Shown here piece by piece: positions 1 through 9,900 of a stretch of DNA of 64,000 bases. A model generated the notes under the pieces. It did no database searches, was not told the DNA's origin, and was given only the letters and a program-made list of their open reading frames with translations. The first letter of the stretch is position 1, and each line of letters begins with the position of its first letter. This stretch comes from an uncultured Burkholderiaceae bacterium (GTDB lineage Bacteria; Pseudomonadota; Gammaproteobacteria; Burkholderiales; Burkholderiaceae): the NCBI GenBank assembly GCA_937871985.1, contig CALMPB010000468.1, positions 62,001-126,000 of the forward strand, given 5' to 3'. Both the position numbers and the translations under genes were made by a program.

Positions 1-172
1 TTCGCCGCGTGCTCTAGTACGTAACCTGACGAATGAGGCCTGCGGAGACTCGACAGGGTCTTCGCAGGTGAGTCGTTGCGGACTCGCGCAACCAAAATTT
101 GCTGCATTTACCCGCACAAGGATCGGGCGGCGCGCAAACTCGGACGATGAACGCTACAGAATGGAGTTAGGG

Positions 173-844
173 ATGAAGTCCTCCCAGCAAGAAAAATCTG
201 CCACAGGCGCCCCTGCACGGAGTCCGCTGATCAAGTGGCTGAGTGAAACGAAGGATTTTGTCGCCGCCTTGGTTTCCAACCCGGGGGCGGTTGGCGCAGT
301 ACTTCCCTCTGGCCCGGTTCTGGCCTCGGCGATCACAGCATCCGTTCAGCCTGGCCCTGGTCGTATCCTTGAGCTGGGTTGCGGCACGGGCGTCTTTACA
401 CGGGAAATCTTGCGCAAGGGCATCGATCAATCCCGGCTCATCCTAATTGAGCAAGACCCTGTCCTGACCCAGAGGCTGAGGCACCAATTCCCCCACGCAA
501 TGGTGTTGCAGATGCCCGCCGAGAACCTGGACGGGGGGACCTACCCCGAACTGGATGACGTGGAAACGACCGTATGCGGATTGCCATTGCTGAACATGAC
601 GTCTGATCAACATGAGCGTCTGATGCAAACGGTGTTTGATGTCATGAAGCCGAAGGGCGCGATGTATCTCTTTACTTATGGATTGCGGTGCCCGATATCT
701 CAACAGATACTGGATAAATATGGATTAGCGTATAGCCGGGTACGATTCGTGGCACTTAACTTGCCGCCAGCATCCGTGTACCGTCTAAGCCGACGCCTGC
801 CTGAGAAGGACCTGAGATTGGCTTCGGCCTACTTGCGCCCATAG
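173..844 (+). CDS. Phospholipid N-methyltransferase-like SAM-dependent methyltransferase
   Basis: A 223-residue class I methyltransferase. The SAM-binding motif I is clear (ILELGCGTGVFTREIL, about residues 62-77), followed by an acidic strand end (LIEQD) and a late PKGAMYLFTYG strand. The N-terminal pattern (FVAALVSNPGAVGAVLPSG) is typical of the PmtA-like/rRNA-adenine-methyltransferase-like group that modifies phosphatidylethanolamine, so a membrane-lipid role is likely but not proven. An open frame runs upstream to base 68; I chose the ATG at 173 because GGAG lies six bases before it and the extra upstream residues look non-native. It is followed 43 bases later by the metal-sensor gene on the same strand, so the two may be co-transcribed. 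Its place beside metal-efflux genes suggests envelope adaptation, which is inference. Confidence 0.75.
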   Translation: MKSSQQEKSATGAPARSPLIKWLSETKDFVAALVSNPGAVGAVLPSGPVLASAITASVQPGPGRILELGCGTGVFTREILRKGIDQSRLILIEQDPVLTQRLRHQFPHAMVLQMPAENLDGGTYPELDDVETTVCGLPLLNMTSDQHERLMQTVFDVMKPKGAMYLFTYGLRCPISQQILDKYGLAYSRVRFVALNLPPASVYRLSRRLPEKDLRLASAYLRP

Positions 845-887
845 CGGTCGGCTGGATGTTGGGCATTATGTGTATGATTGTGCAACT

Positions 888-1175
888 ATGACCGACTCCA
901 GCACTCCCCATCTCCATCATCATCACGACGCCGTCTCCAAGCGCCTGAAGCGCGCTGAGGGACATTTGCGCAGCATTCTTCAAATGATGGCGGATGACCG
1001 GCCCTGCCTTGAGGTGGCGCAGCAACTACATGCGGTCGAAAGAGCCATTTCGCAGGCCAAAAAGGTGCTTATTCAGGACCATATCGACCACTGCCTTGAA
1101 AGCGCGATCGGCCAGGTCAGCCCAGCTGCCCAACGCTCTGTGGAAGAATTCAAGGAAATTACAAAGTACCTCTGA
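888..1175 (+). CDS. DmeR/RcnR-like metal-sensing repressor (CsoR family)
   Basis: A 95-residue all-helical repressor of the CsoR/RcnR/FrmR family (DUF156). The family core KRLKRAEGHLRSIL is followed by a Cys in helix 2 (DRPCLEVAQQLHAVE) and by QDHIDHCLE in helix 3, so the classical Cys-His-Cys ligand set is present. The N-terminus carries a His cluster (HLHHHH) as in nickel/cobalt sensors of the RcnR/DmeR type. Such proteins are tetramers that leave DNA when metal binds. The G-tract palindromes upstream of the rcnA-like gene (14,648-14,670) and, in half form, upstream of the czc operon are the obvious candidate operators. A GTG at 870 is a possible longer start; I prefer the ATG at 888 because homologues begin just before the His cluster. 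Metal specificity is inferred. Confidence 0.85.
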   Translation: MTDSSTPHLHHHHDAVSKRLKRAEGHLRSILQMMADDRPCLEVAQQLHAVERAISQAKKVLIQDHIDHCLESAIGQVSPAAQRSVEEFKEITKYL

Positions 1176-1182
1176 CCACAGA

Positions 1183-1491
1183 CTACTTTTGACCCGCCTT
1201 GATGGGCGTGTCCACGTTGTGGTCTGCATTCCGGAGTTGCCGCTGAAGCTCCTCTTGGTACTCTGGTCCACCCCGCAATCGCTGATACTCCGCATAATCA
1301 CGCTGGTATTTTTTGCTAAAGACGTCTTTTGACCCGCGTCCCCGATAATGCTTGTCCATACCTGCTTTTTGCCACATCGCAAGATCTGCCTTTACCGCGG
1401 CTCGGCTTAAACCGGTCGTTTCCGAAGGAGGCGTTGCGCAAGCAGTCAGCAGCAGCGCGACCGCGCCGACAAGAGATAAACGCACTTTCAT
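1183..1491 (-). CDS. DUF4148-family lipoprotein
   Basis: A 102-residue exported protein with a lipoprotein signal peptide: Lys/Arg start, hydrophobic stretch, then LLLTACA with Cys18 as the likely lipidated residue. The mature part has the SRAAVKADLAMWQKAG and YAEYQRL segments seen in the DUF4148 family, which is common in Burkholderiales and has no established function. It follows the sensor kinase by 16 bases on the same strand and probably ends the czcRS transcript. A second DUF4148 protein (3,707-4,036) sits at the other end of the same unit, which hints at a periplasmic role tied to metal stress. It converges on the DmeR-like gene with only seven bases between stops. Confidence 0.75.
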   Translation of the reverse strand: MKVRLSLVGAVALLLTACATPPSETTGLSRAAVKADLAMWQKAGMDKHYRGRGSKDVFSKKYQRDYAEYQRLRGGPEYQEELQRQLRNADHNVDTPIKAGQK

Positions 1492-1507
1492 TTATTGGCT
1501 CCAATCA

Positions 1508-2905
1508 TTAGGCGCTCGGGACCCGAATGGTCTGCAAGGTGGGGGGAGGATTGCTCGGCGTCATCTGCCGTGGCACGGGCATGGTCAGGCCGATCGTCAC
1601 GGTATTCCCGCTACAGAACGCAAAGCTTTTGCCTCCATGCATCCTGGCGATCGCGGCGACAATGGCTAGCCCCAGGCCGTGATGCATTTGCTGGTCGGTT
1701 CGCGCGACATCCACACGATAGAAGCGATGAAATAGCAGCGCCAAGTCCGCTTGGGCGATGGCCCTTCCAACGTTGACGACGTCTACGGTGAGCTCTGGAT
1801 GCTCAACAACTCGGACTTGAACTGTCGAGCCAACGTCCGCATACCGGAGCGCATTGGAAAGCAGATTGGACGCCGCTCGCTGAAGCAACTTTCTATCAAG
1901 CGTGGCATGGGCCTCCCCGCTAATCTGCACAGTCAGATTCTTCTCGGCAGCTTCCGCTTCGTGATAGTCCACCACTTCGGCGAGCGCTCTCGCCACGCTG
2001 TCGACTGGCGCACGTCGAGCCTTCAGGCCGCGGTCCGCACGGGACAAGAAAAGCATGTCATTGACAATTTCTGTCATGTGTTGAGCGTCTTCCAGGCTGG
2101 ATGCGACGACCTCGCGAAAGCGCTCGCCGTCCAGCTTTTGCGTCAGGGAAAGCTCCAGATTGCCGATCAGCGTTGCCAGAGGGGTGCGTAGCTCATGAGC
2201 GACGTCCATATTGAAGCCCTCAAGCTGGACATACGCCATCTCCAGGCGTTGCAGCAAAGAATTGAACTGTTCAACCAAGGGCTGAAGCTCGTTTGCTTGT
2301 CCCACCCCCGACAACCGATGCCCCAACGTGTCGGCTGAGATGCTTGCCGCCTGGCGGCTCAGTGCCTCGATCGGCTTCAGGCCGCGTCGCACGATAAAGG
2401 CGGCACAGGCCGACACTGCCGCAGCGCCGCCCAATGCGCACATCAGCAAAGCCCAAGCCAGGGCGGTCTTGAGTTTCGAGTCGGACGACACATCCATTGA
2501 AAGACTTGCCGTCATGGTTTGACCGGGGGCTGCCAAATCAGGCAAATCGAACGTCAGGGTTCGTTCGTGGTGGCCACCCCTTTCAGCGCTGGCAACAGGG
2601 TTGCCAAAGTTCAATCGAACATCTGTCGTTTGCAGGGCCAGGAAGAAGTCCGAGCTCTTTGAGAAGAGGTCAGTCAGCTTGTGTCGCAGTTCCTCGGCAT
2701 TCCTGCCAGTTGCCTCATGTTCGTTCACTAGATGAGCAACGACTTCCCCTTTCTGTTCCAGCAGCGCATCTTGCCGGGAGGCAAGATTCCAGTTGGCAAT
2801 GAGGTAGACCGCGACGCTGACTGCGCTAAGGGCAACAAAGGTTTGCAGTGCAAGCCAGGACGACAGTTGCCAGCTCAGCGAGTGATGAAGGTGGCGCCGG
2901 CTCAT
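1508..2905 (-). CDS. czcS: Heavy-metal sensor histidine kinase, CzcS/CusS-like
   Basis: A 465-residue inner-membrane sensor kinase. Transmembrane segments lie at about residues 15-37 and 147-172 and enclose a periplasmic sensor domain with a His-His-Glu patch (GGHHERTL, about 110-117). A HAMP linker follows, then the H-box VAHELRTP (His237), an N-box (RAASNLLSNALRYA) and a G-box (HHGLGLAIVAAI). It should autophosphorylate when periplasmic metal is sensed and pass the phosphate to the CzcR-like regulator. The start at 2,905 gives an ATGA overlap with the regulator stop; an alternative ATG seven codons upstream is less likely. The exact metal cannot be told from sequence. The symbol names the family, not a proven function. 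Confidence 0.85.
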   Translation of the reverse strand: MSRRHLHHSLSWQLSSWLALQTFVALSAVSVAVYLIANWNLASRQDALLEQKGEVVAHLVNEHEATGRNAEELRHKLTDLFSKSSDFFLALQTTDVRLNFGNPVASAERGGHHERTLTFDLPDLAAPGQTMTASLSMDVSSDSKLKTALAWALLMCALGGAAAVSACAAFIVRRGLKPIEALSRQAASISADTLGHRLSGVGQANELQPLVEQFNSLLQRLEMAYVQLEGFNMDVAHELRTPLATLIGNLELSLTQKLDGERFREVVASSLEDAQHMTEIVNDMLFLSRADRGLKARRAPVDSVARALAEVVDYHEAEAAEKNLTVQISGEAHATLDRKLLQRAASNLLSNALRYADVGSTVQVRVVEHPELTVDVVNVGRAIAQADLALLFHRFYRVDVARTDQQMHHGLGLAIVAAIARMHGGKSFAFCSGNTVTIGLTMPVPRQMTPSNPPPTLQTIRVPSA

Positions 2906-3597
2906 TCGTCTCTCCTGGGTTCGCATACATACCCCATGCCGCGCACCGTGTGGAGCAGCTTTTCGGGGAAGGGGTCATCGACTTTGGCGCGCAGTCGGCG
3001 CATCGCCACTTCGACAACGTTGGTATTGCTCTGAAAATTGATGTCCCACACCTGTTCAGCCAAGGTCAGCCGGGAAATCACTTCACCTTGACGGCGCATC
3101 AGCAGAGCCAGGAGCGAGAACTCTTTGGACGTCAGATCAAGCCTGCGGCCCGATCTCGTCGCTTTGCGGCTCAGCAAGTCCAGGTGAAGATCGTTGACCT
3201 CAAGCCGATTCATTGGCTGCGGGATGCCGCTATGCGTGCCGACAGCCCGGCGGCCCAGCGCAAATACGCGGGCCAACAGTTCAGAAAGCGCGAAGGGCTT
3301 GGACAAGTAATCGTCCGCGCCTTCGTGCAGACCCACGACACGGTCTTCGACATCGGCCCTTGCGGTAAGTATCAGGACTGGCGTGCGCTTTTTTTGCCGC
3401 AGGCAGCGCAGGAGTTCGATACCGTCGATGCCGGGTAGCATCCAGTCGAGCAGGATCACGTCAAAGTCGAACTCGAGGGCCAGATGAAGGCCATTGATTC
3501 CGTCGTGGGAGCATTCGACGACATGCCCGTTCTCTTGCAAGGCGCGGCGAAGGTAGTCCGCAAGCTTCAGTTCGTTTTCGACAACGAGAACCTTCAT
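2902..3597 (-). CDS. czcR: OmpR-family response regulator, CzcR/CusR-like
   Basis: A 231-residue two-domain regulator. The receiver domain has its phospho-acceptor in DVILLDWMLPGIDG (Asp51), the threonine of LILTARAD and the lysine of LSKPFA. The C-terminal winged-helix DNA-binding domain ends in the family pattern LLHTVRGMGYVCE. An in-frame extension reaches 3,645, but MKVLVVENELKLADYL at 3,597 is the standard N-terminus of this family. It overlaps the kinase gene by four bases (ATGA). It probably controls the upstream czc efflux operon and itself. No clear CzcR box could be identified; a weak dyad (TTAC and GTAA, 11 bases apart, 4,137-4,155) lies upstream of the DUF4148 gene. Confidence 0.88.
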   Translation of the reverse strand: MKVLVVENELKLADYLRRALQENGHVVECSHDGINGLHLALEFDFDVILLDWMLPGIDGIELLRCLRQKKRTPVLILTARADVEDRVVGLHEGADDYLSKPFALSELLARVFALGRRAVGTHSGIPQPMNRLEVNDLHLDLLSRKATRSGRRLDLTSKEFSLLALLMRRQGEVISRLTLAEQVWDINFQSNTNVVEVAMRRLRAKVDDPFPEKLLHTVRGMGYVCEPRRDE

Positions 3598-3706
3598 ATA
3601 GGGTTGCTCCGGTGTGGATAGGCCGGCAAAGGCCTGTTCACACACCGGGCAGGTCTTCGCAGCGGCTTCTTAAACCCGTCCACGAACGGACCGTATGCAA
3701 TGCGCC

Positions 3707-4036
3707 TCACGATCCCGGCGTATAAACTTCGTTGATCCAAGCGAGTTCCTCCGCGGGCATGTTTTGCATCTCCTGGATCACTTGCTCGCGTGTCTTTTCC
3801 GACTTTTGCGTCCATGCCGGCTTGGCAATATTCAGGTTTTTGAAGAACCACTCCCGCTTGTCGGACTTGGCGGCCAGGAGTTCTTGCCGCACCTGCTCGG
3901 CGGACTTCCCGGGCTTGGACTCTCCGATGTGCGTCTCGTATCCGACCTCCGTATTGACCGTGTGCCAGGATTCTGCCTGGGCCGAAGAAAAGACCATCGT
4001 CAGTGCGAAGAGCGACGCCGCGAAACCAAATTTCAT
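3707..4036 (-). CDS. DUF4148-family periplasmic protein
   Basis: A 109-residue protein with a cleavable signal peptide (MKFGFAASLFALTMVFSSAQA, cleavage after SAQA). The mature part is charged, with KSAEQVRQELLAAK and REQVIQEMQ segments typical of DUF4148 proteins. It has no transmembrane segment beyond the signal. It sits 109 bases upstream of czcR on the same strand and may share its promoter, as small periplasmic proteins in the efflux and two-component operons of this group often do. Function unknown; a metal-responsive periplasmic role is inference from position only. It is preceded by a 143-base gap that probably holds its promoter. Confidence 0.75.
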   Translation of the reverse strand: MKFGFAASLFALTMVFSSAQAESWHTVNTEVGYETHIGESKPGKSAEQVRQELLAAKSDKREWFFKNLNIAKPAWTQKSEKTREQVIQEMQNMPAEELAWINEVYTPGS

Positions 4037-4179
4037 GTTTGACTCCTGTCAGTAGTTCCGAGAAATACCCGTGAAATAAGCACGGGGTAGGCACTACTTT
4101 ATGGGGAGGCACCCAACAGTTCGCTGGCAGAAAGATTACGTTTTTGCAAGGTAAGTCGGGATGGATTTTCAACGTTGCA

Positions 4180-5337
4180 CTATCCATCTGCGCCACTCAA
4201 TTCGTGGCGAGCCGGCGCGGGATAGACCAGTTCGTTGTAAACGCGCGCCGTTCCCTGGATGAAGCGGACATGGTCGAATTCGGCCTCTGCTTTTCGGCGG
4301 GCAAGATGCCCCATGACCGAGAGGTCAAACTGATTCTCCAGAATCTGCGTAAGCAGCTGCGCAATCATGTCTGGCGATCTGGCGGGGACGACCCAACCAT
4401 CTTCTCCAGGCGTGATGTTCTCGGGAAGGCCTGCATAGTCGCTAACGATGACGGGCTTCCCGCAGGCCATCATTTCGCGGCAGGCAAACGATATCGTCTC
4501 AACCCGATGGGAAAGGACAAACCCCACGTCTAACGTCGAGATGAAAGAGCGAACGTCGTTGAGCATACCGACGTAGCTGAAGCGGCCCTCCATGCCCAGC
4601 CCGCGTATTTCCGCGAGATCTGCGCGAGAGATCGGGGCGCCTGCAACCGCGACGTGAAAACGCTCCCTGGCGTTCTGAGGTAGGCGAGCGATGGCACGAA
4701 CCATGTCCATCCAACTCTTGTAGTCGCCGGTTCCCGCGTTGCTTCCCACGACTATTCTGCCGGCGAGCTCATTGCCAAAGTACTGCCTTCGGAAGGCGCG
4801 CTTATGGTCATCAGCCATCGGTTGAAAATGGAGCGTGTCGACGCCATTGAAGACGGTTGAAATACCGACCCGTGCATAGGGGGTTGCCGCCAGTTTTTTC
4901 TGCACGTGGCCGCACACGGCAATGACGCGGTCCGTGCCCAGCCAGGCTCTGATCAGTGAATTCACGGCAGATATGGGCTGGTCGTTGTGCTTCGTAAAGA
5001 CGATCTTTGGCTTCTTTTTCAGAAAGAGAGACGCAAGGATGACAAGCTTGTGATCGGACGATCCATTGACGTGGATGATGTCGAAGTTCTCCTTCAGGAG
5101 CAGCAGCCGCAGCTTTCTGGCTGGGGCGATCATGCGATACACGCGTGATGTGAAGTCAACGGGAAACGTGTTGACATTGGGGATCTCACCGGCCAGGCGC
5201 AGGAGCCCGCAGCCGGGAGGCGCAGCGACGGTGATCGAGTACCGGTCTGCGAGATTCTGGGCCAGTCTCGAGATATAGATGGAATGCCCACCAAATGTGG
5301 TGCTCCGATGGAAGTTGGTGTACAGAATTTTCATCAT
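4180..5337 (-). CDS. Family 4 glycosyltransferase (GT-B fold)
   Basis: A 385-residue GT-B glycosyltransferase. The N-terminal half has the GGHSIYISRLAQNLA acceptor-side motif and TKHNDQ; the C-terminal half has the GSNAGTGDYKSW segment, the sugar-nucleotide region VETISFACREMMACGKP with its catalytic glutamate, and VVSDYAGLPENI. It transfers a sugar from a nucleotide donor, usually to a surface polysaccharide, at the cytoplasmic membrane. Two adjacent ATG codons (5,337 and 5,334) match homologues that begin MKILYTNFH. It lies 57 bases after czcC on the same strand, so it looks like a member of the efflux operon, which is an unusual place for such an enzyme. Donor and acceptor are unknown. Confidence 0.82.
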   Translation of the reverse strand: MMKILYTNFHRSTTFGGHSIYISRLAQNLADRYSITVAAPPGCGLLRLAGEIPNVNTFPVDFTSRVYRMIAPARKLRLLLLKENFDIIHVNGSSDHKLVILASLFLKKKPKIVFTKHNDQPISAVNSLIRAWLGTDRVIAVCGHVQKKLAATPYARVGISTVFNGVDTLHFQPMADDHKRAFRRQYFGNELAGRIVVGSNAGTGDYKSWMDMVRAIARLPQNARERFHVAVAGAPISRADLAEIRGLGMEGRFSYVGMLNDVRSFISTLDVGFVLSHRVETISFACREMMACGKPVIVSDYAGLPENITPGEDGWVVPARSPDMIAQLLTQILENQFDLSVMGHLARRKAEAEFDHVRFIQGTARVYNELVYPAPARHELSGADG

Positions 5338-5394
5338 GGCTCTTCTCAAAAATGGGATCTGAATGGAGATCTGCTGTGTCAGCGACCCTGCCAT

Positions 5395-6639
5395 TCAGTC
5401 CTTGTCCAGATCCCAGATCAGATGAGCATCGATCCGCAGCTTGTAGGAGGCCTTCACTGCCTCGGCTTGGGCCGCCAGCGCGCTAGCAGTTGCGCCGGTG
5501 TCCTGGCGTTTGGCCATCAGCAGGCTCTGAAGATCCACCTCACCCAAGCTGTACGCACGTTGCATCAGGGCAGCGTTCTTCGATAGCATCAGGGCATTCT
5601 GTTGCGCGACCTCGGCAGTGAGAAGCGAGCCGCGGGCCGCGACAATGTCGCTTGCAACTTCAGCGTCCAGTTGACGTTTCTTGAGCTCCAGACCTTGGTA
5701 TGAGACATCCGCACTGGCCGCAGCCTGGTCCGCTCGCTTGAAGCGTCCCCCGCCCGGGATCGGGATGCTGATGCGAACACCCCAGTACCGCTCCGCGCCG
5801 CCACGCTCCGATGCGGTGTACAGGCCAACGGTCGGATCGGGCACGCGCTCTGCGCGGGCTCGAGCCGCGGTAGCTTGAGACTGGGCCAACTGTGCTTGCA
5901 CGACTCGCAGCTCCTCGCTTTCGTCGATGATCCGAGTGCGCAGTTCGGCATCCTCGAACGGAATAGCCTCAGGCTTCGGAAGATCAGAAGGCTTACGCTC
6001 GATGCCAGGAAAGCGCAACGAAAGTCGGGACCATGCGATATCGCTCAGCGTGGCAGCTTGGCTGAGTTGGCGGTTCTGCTCCGCAAGCTCCGCTTGCGCC
6101 AGTCCTAAATCCAAACGGGAGGCGTCTCCGGCTTTGACTCGCTTTTCGACCGCCTCCACGCTCTTCTGGACGGTGGCGTGGTTGGTCTGGGCCAGACGAC
6201 GCGCGGCCTCTGCGTGCAGCCAGTCGACCCATAGCGTCATCAACTGGGTCGCCGATTGGTGAATCTCCGATTGATACCGTGCTCGGGCCTCGCCCAGAAC
6301 GCCGCCCGCTATCTCCCTGTCTGCGGACGCCTTCCCTGGCAGGCGGATCGTGCGATCGACGCCTATGTTCCACTCGTTATAGTGTTCGCCCGTGTTGACG
6401 TTGCGACGTTGCGCGCTGACGGAGGGCGTCCATTCATAGGGTGAGTCTTCCAGGATGCCGGCGGCGCTTCGCGCGACTCGAAGATTGGCCAGTGCCGCAG
6501 CCACGGCGGGGTCCTTGTTCAAAATGTCTCGGACCATTGCCGTGTCAGGCAGGGCATAGGGTTGCGATGGGGCAGGAGTCGCCGCCTGGGCGTTGGCCCC
6601 CAACGCCAACACCGCGATGAACAGGCTGGTACGAATCAT
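5395..6639 (-). CDS. czcC: RND efflux outer-membrane factor, CzcC-like
   Basis: A 414-residue TolC-superfamily protein with a signal peptide (cleavage near ANAQAATP). It shows the duplicated outer-membrane-efflux-protein pattern: long coiled-coil helices rich in Ala, Arg and Gln (RDILNKDPAVAAALANLRVA; AELAEQNRQLSQAATLSD; ARAERVPDPTVGLYTASERG) and the IPIPGGGRFKRADQ segment before the second repeat. It forms the trimeric channel that completes the CzcCBA tripartite pump across the outer membrane. Its start ATG at 6,639 overlaps the DUF3240 stop in an ATGA arrangement, so translation is coupled. Length is usual for CzcC. Confidence 0.88.
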   Translation of the reverse strand: MIRTSLFIAVLALGANAQAATPAPSQPYALPDTAMVRDILNKDPAVAAALANLRVARSAAGILEDSPYEWTPSVSAQRRNVNTGEHYNEWNIGVDRTIRLPGKASADREIAGGVLGEARARYQSEIHQSATQLMTLWVDWLHAEAARRLAQTNHATVQKSVEAVEKRVKAGDASRLDLGLAQAELAEQNRQLSQAATLSDIAWSRLSLRFPGIERKPSDLPKPEAIPFEDAELRTRIIDESEELRVVQAQLAQSQATAARARAERVPDPTVGLYTASERGGAERYWGVRISIPIPGGGRFKRADQAAASADVSYQGLELKKRQLDAEVASDIVAARGSLLTAEVAQQNALMLSKNAALMQRAYSLGEVDLQSLLMAKRQDTGATASALAAQAEAVKASYKLRIDAHLIWDLDKD

Positions 6640-6938
6640 GACTGGCCTCCCGATTGAACAAGGGGGGTGCGCCAGATGAGCAGCCCGGATTTTCCATAAG
6701 CGGATCGGAGCTTTTCCTCGAGCTGCGTGGCTTGTTGCTGGTTGGCCAGGATGCGGATTTCGATTGCATCCGCACGGCCTAGCACTTGTTCGGCCTGACT
6801 AAGAGCGCCAAAGGCGACGCCATGCGCGGCGACGGCCTGACGAATAAAAACGGGCGAGGGTTCCGTGACCAGCAGCAGATCCTGGATGCCTTCCTCGACG
6901 GACGGCGTGCAGAGAACGGTGAGGCAGATGTCAAACAT
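6636..6938 (-). CDS. DUF3240-family protein of the metal efflux operon
   Basis: A 100-residue soluble protein starting MFDICLTVLCTPSVEEG. It matches the small DUF3240 family that is found almost only next to HME-type RND pumps (CusA/CzcA). The fold is predicted to be ferredoxin-like and related to PII-type signalling proteins; function is unknown. An in-frame upstream extension to 6,965 exists, but the ATG at 6,938 gives the normal family start and an eight-base overlap with czcA (stop at 6,931). It is therefore the middle of a tightly overlapped czcA-DUF3240-czcC set and is likely translated by coupling. Confidence 0.8.
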   Translation of the reverse strand: MFDICLTVLCTPSVEEGIQDLLLVTEPSPVFIRQAVAAHGVAFGALSQAEQVLGRADAIEIRILANQQQATQLEEKLRSAYGKSGLLIWRTPLVQSGGQS

Positions 6939-9900
6939 TTTTGGCTCCTTGCTTGCTGAATGCAAAGCGCAGATAGAGGATGGGAAGCAAGAGGAGCGTC
7001 AACGCCGTGGCGGTGATCAAGCCGCCGATGACCACGATCGCCAGAGGACGCTGGATTTCGGATCCTGGGCCGGTCGCAAACAGCAGCGGAATGAGCCCGA
7101 ATGCCGTGATGGATGCTGTCATCAGCACGGGGCGCAGCCGTCGTTTTGCACCCTGCATCACCACCTCGCTGAGTGGGAGGCCCTCCTGACGGAGCTGATT
7201 GAAGTAACTGACGAGCACCACGCCGTTCAGCACGGTGATGCCCAGGAGTGCGATGAAGCCGACGGACGCGGGCACGGACAGATACTCGCCGGTCAGCCAG
7301 AGTGCCACGATGCCTCCAACCAGAGCGAAAGGAATGTTGCTAAGGATCAGCAGCGACTGTCTGACCGAGCGGAAGGTGGAGAAGAGCAGGACGAAGATCA
7401 TGCCCAGCGCAACCGGCACGACGACCGTCAGGCGAGCTGCGGCGCGTTGCTGGTTCTCGAACTGGCCGCCCCACGACACCCGGTATCCGGTCGGCAGCTC
7501 CACCTTGCTCGCCACCAGGGCCTTCGCTTCCTCCACGAACCCGACCAGGTCGCGGCCGCCGACGTTGGCAATCACCACGCTGTAACGGCTCCCCATTTCC
7601 CGATCGATCTTGACGGGGCCGGCTTCACGCTCCAGCTTGGCCAGCGCCGAGAGGGGAACGGTCCTGCCATCGGAAGTGGTGATGCGCATCGCGGCGAATT
7701 CCGCTGGCGACATGCGCGTGCTTTCCGGACCGCGAACTACGATCGGCGTGCGGCGGTTGCCCTCGATCGCTTCGCCGGCCCGCTGGCCCTCGATCTGTGC
7801 GCGCAGGGCGTCCTGCACCGCTTCGACCGACAACCCGAATTGCCCCGCCTGGACGCGGTCGACCTTGACCTGCAAGTACTGGACCCCATCGTTCTGCACG
7901 GTGTACACGTCCTGGTTGCCGGGTACGGTCTTCAGCAGGCCTTCGATTTCCTGGGCGTAGCGGTTAAGTTCGTTCAAGTCCGGGCCGAATATCTTGACGG
8001 CCAGGTCGCCCCGCACGCCGATGATCATTTCCGAAACGCGCATCTCAATCGGCTGTGTGAAGCTGTACTCGATGCCCGGCATAGGATCGAGAACCTTTCT
8101 GACCTCGTCCATCAGCGCTTCCTTGCTATCCATTCGCCATTCGCTGCGGGGCTTTAGAAGAAGGTAGGTGTCCGTCTGATTCAGCCCCATGGGATCCAAG
8201 CCGATCTCGTCGGAGCCCGCACGGGCGACGATTCCGGTGATTTCGGGAACTGATTTCATGAGCGCACGATGGATGCGCAAGTCGAGTTGCGCACTTTCCT
8301 CCAGGCTGACAGAAGGCAGCTTCTCGATGCCGACGATGAGGTCGCCTTCGTCCATCGTGGGCATAAACGTCTTGCCTACTTGCGTATAGATCACCGCCGC
8401 GCCGAGCAACATGGCAATCGCACTGACACCCACGACCTTTTGGCGCTGCATCACCCATTCCAGTGTGGGCTCATAGACCGCGAGAAGCTTCCGGGGGAGC
8501 CACGGTTCGTCATGGCTGACCTCTTTCAACAAGTACGAGGACAGCACCGGAATTACGGTCAACGACAGCAACAGAGAGGCCGCGAGCGCAAAGACGATCG
8601 AGATCGCCACCGGCACAAAGAACTTGCCTTCCAGTCCCTGTAGGGTGAGCAAGGGCAGAAAGACCGTGATGATGATCAGGATGCCGGCCGTCACAGGAAC
8701 CGATACCTCGCGTACCGCTCGGTAGATGGTGTGCAGACGAGGTACCTTGCCCGCAGTGGGGTCGCTAGCAATTCGTTGAACGATGTTTTCAACCACGACC
8801 ACGGCGGCGTCGACGAGCATGCCGATGGCGATGGCCAAGCCGCCCAGGCTCATCAGATTGGCGGACATGCCAAAGAAGCGCATCAGGATGAAGGTGGCCA
8901 GCGCGGCCAGCGGCAGCACCATGGCAACGGTCAGCGCGGCTCGGATGTTGCCCAGGAATGCGCCTAGCAGCACGATAACCAGCACGGTGGCTTCAAGCAG
9001 GGCCTTGGATACCGCACCCACTGCGCGTTCGACCAGCAATGCGCGGTCATAGAACGGCTTGATGCTAATGCCGGCAGGCAGGGTCGGCTGAAGTTCGGCA
9101 AGCTTTGCCTGAACACCTTCGACCACGCGCTGGGCATTGGCGCCGGCAAGACCGAGTACCAGTCCTTGCACGGCCTCACCTTTGCCATCTTGAGTCACGA
9201 CCCCATAGCGCGTGACGGTGCCGATCTTCACGTCCGCCAGGTCGCCCAGCCTCAGTGCGCGGCCGCTGTCTGTTGTGACTGGGATCGAACGTAGGTCTTC
9301 CAGGTTCTGTATGTTGCCTTCGCTACGGACGAGCAGGACTTCGCCGCCTTCGCCCAACCGGCCCGCGCCATCGTTGCGATTGTTTGCGGAAATGGCCTCC
9401 CGCAGTTGCGTGCTCGTGACGCCAGCGGCGGCCATGCGCAGGGCGTCTGGAACCACCTCGAATGCACGAACGACGCCGCCGAGCGCATTGATGTCCGCCA
9501 CGCCGGGCACCGAGCGCAGCGCAGGGCGGATAACCCAGTCCAGTAGGCTGCGCCGCTCTGCCAGCGACAGGGTGTCGCCTTCGACGGTAAACATGAACAT
9601 CTCGCCCAACGGTGTCGTGATCGGCGCCATGCCACCCTCGATGCCGGGAGGGAGGTTCTCTAGAATCCCACCCAGGCGCTCGCTGACCTGCTGGCGGGCC
9701 CAGTAGATGTCTGTCCCGTCTTCGAAGTCGATGGTGACGTCCACTAGGCCATACTTCGTCACCGAGCGCAGAATCCGCGTCTTGGGAATGCCGAGCATCT
9801 CGACCTCGATGGGCACGGCGATGCGGCTTTCGACCTCTTCGGGCGTCATGCCCGCGGCCTTCATGATCACTTTCACCTGAGTGCTCGACACATCGGGAAA

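Noticed and set aside
4137..4155. A CzcR/CopR-type box (TTAC and GTAA) upstream of the DUF4148 gene
   Set aside because: Only four-base arms match; too weak to list as a site.
6865..8157. A 430-codon open frame opposite czcA
   Set aside because: It is rich in Glu, Gln, Asp and His in the way of antisense frames; czcA has full family support.
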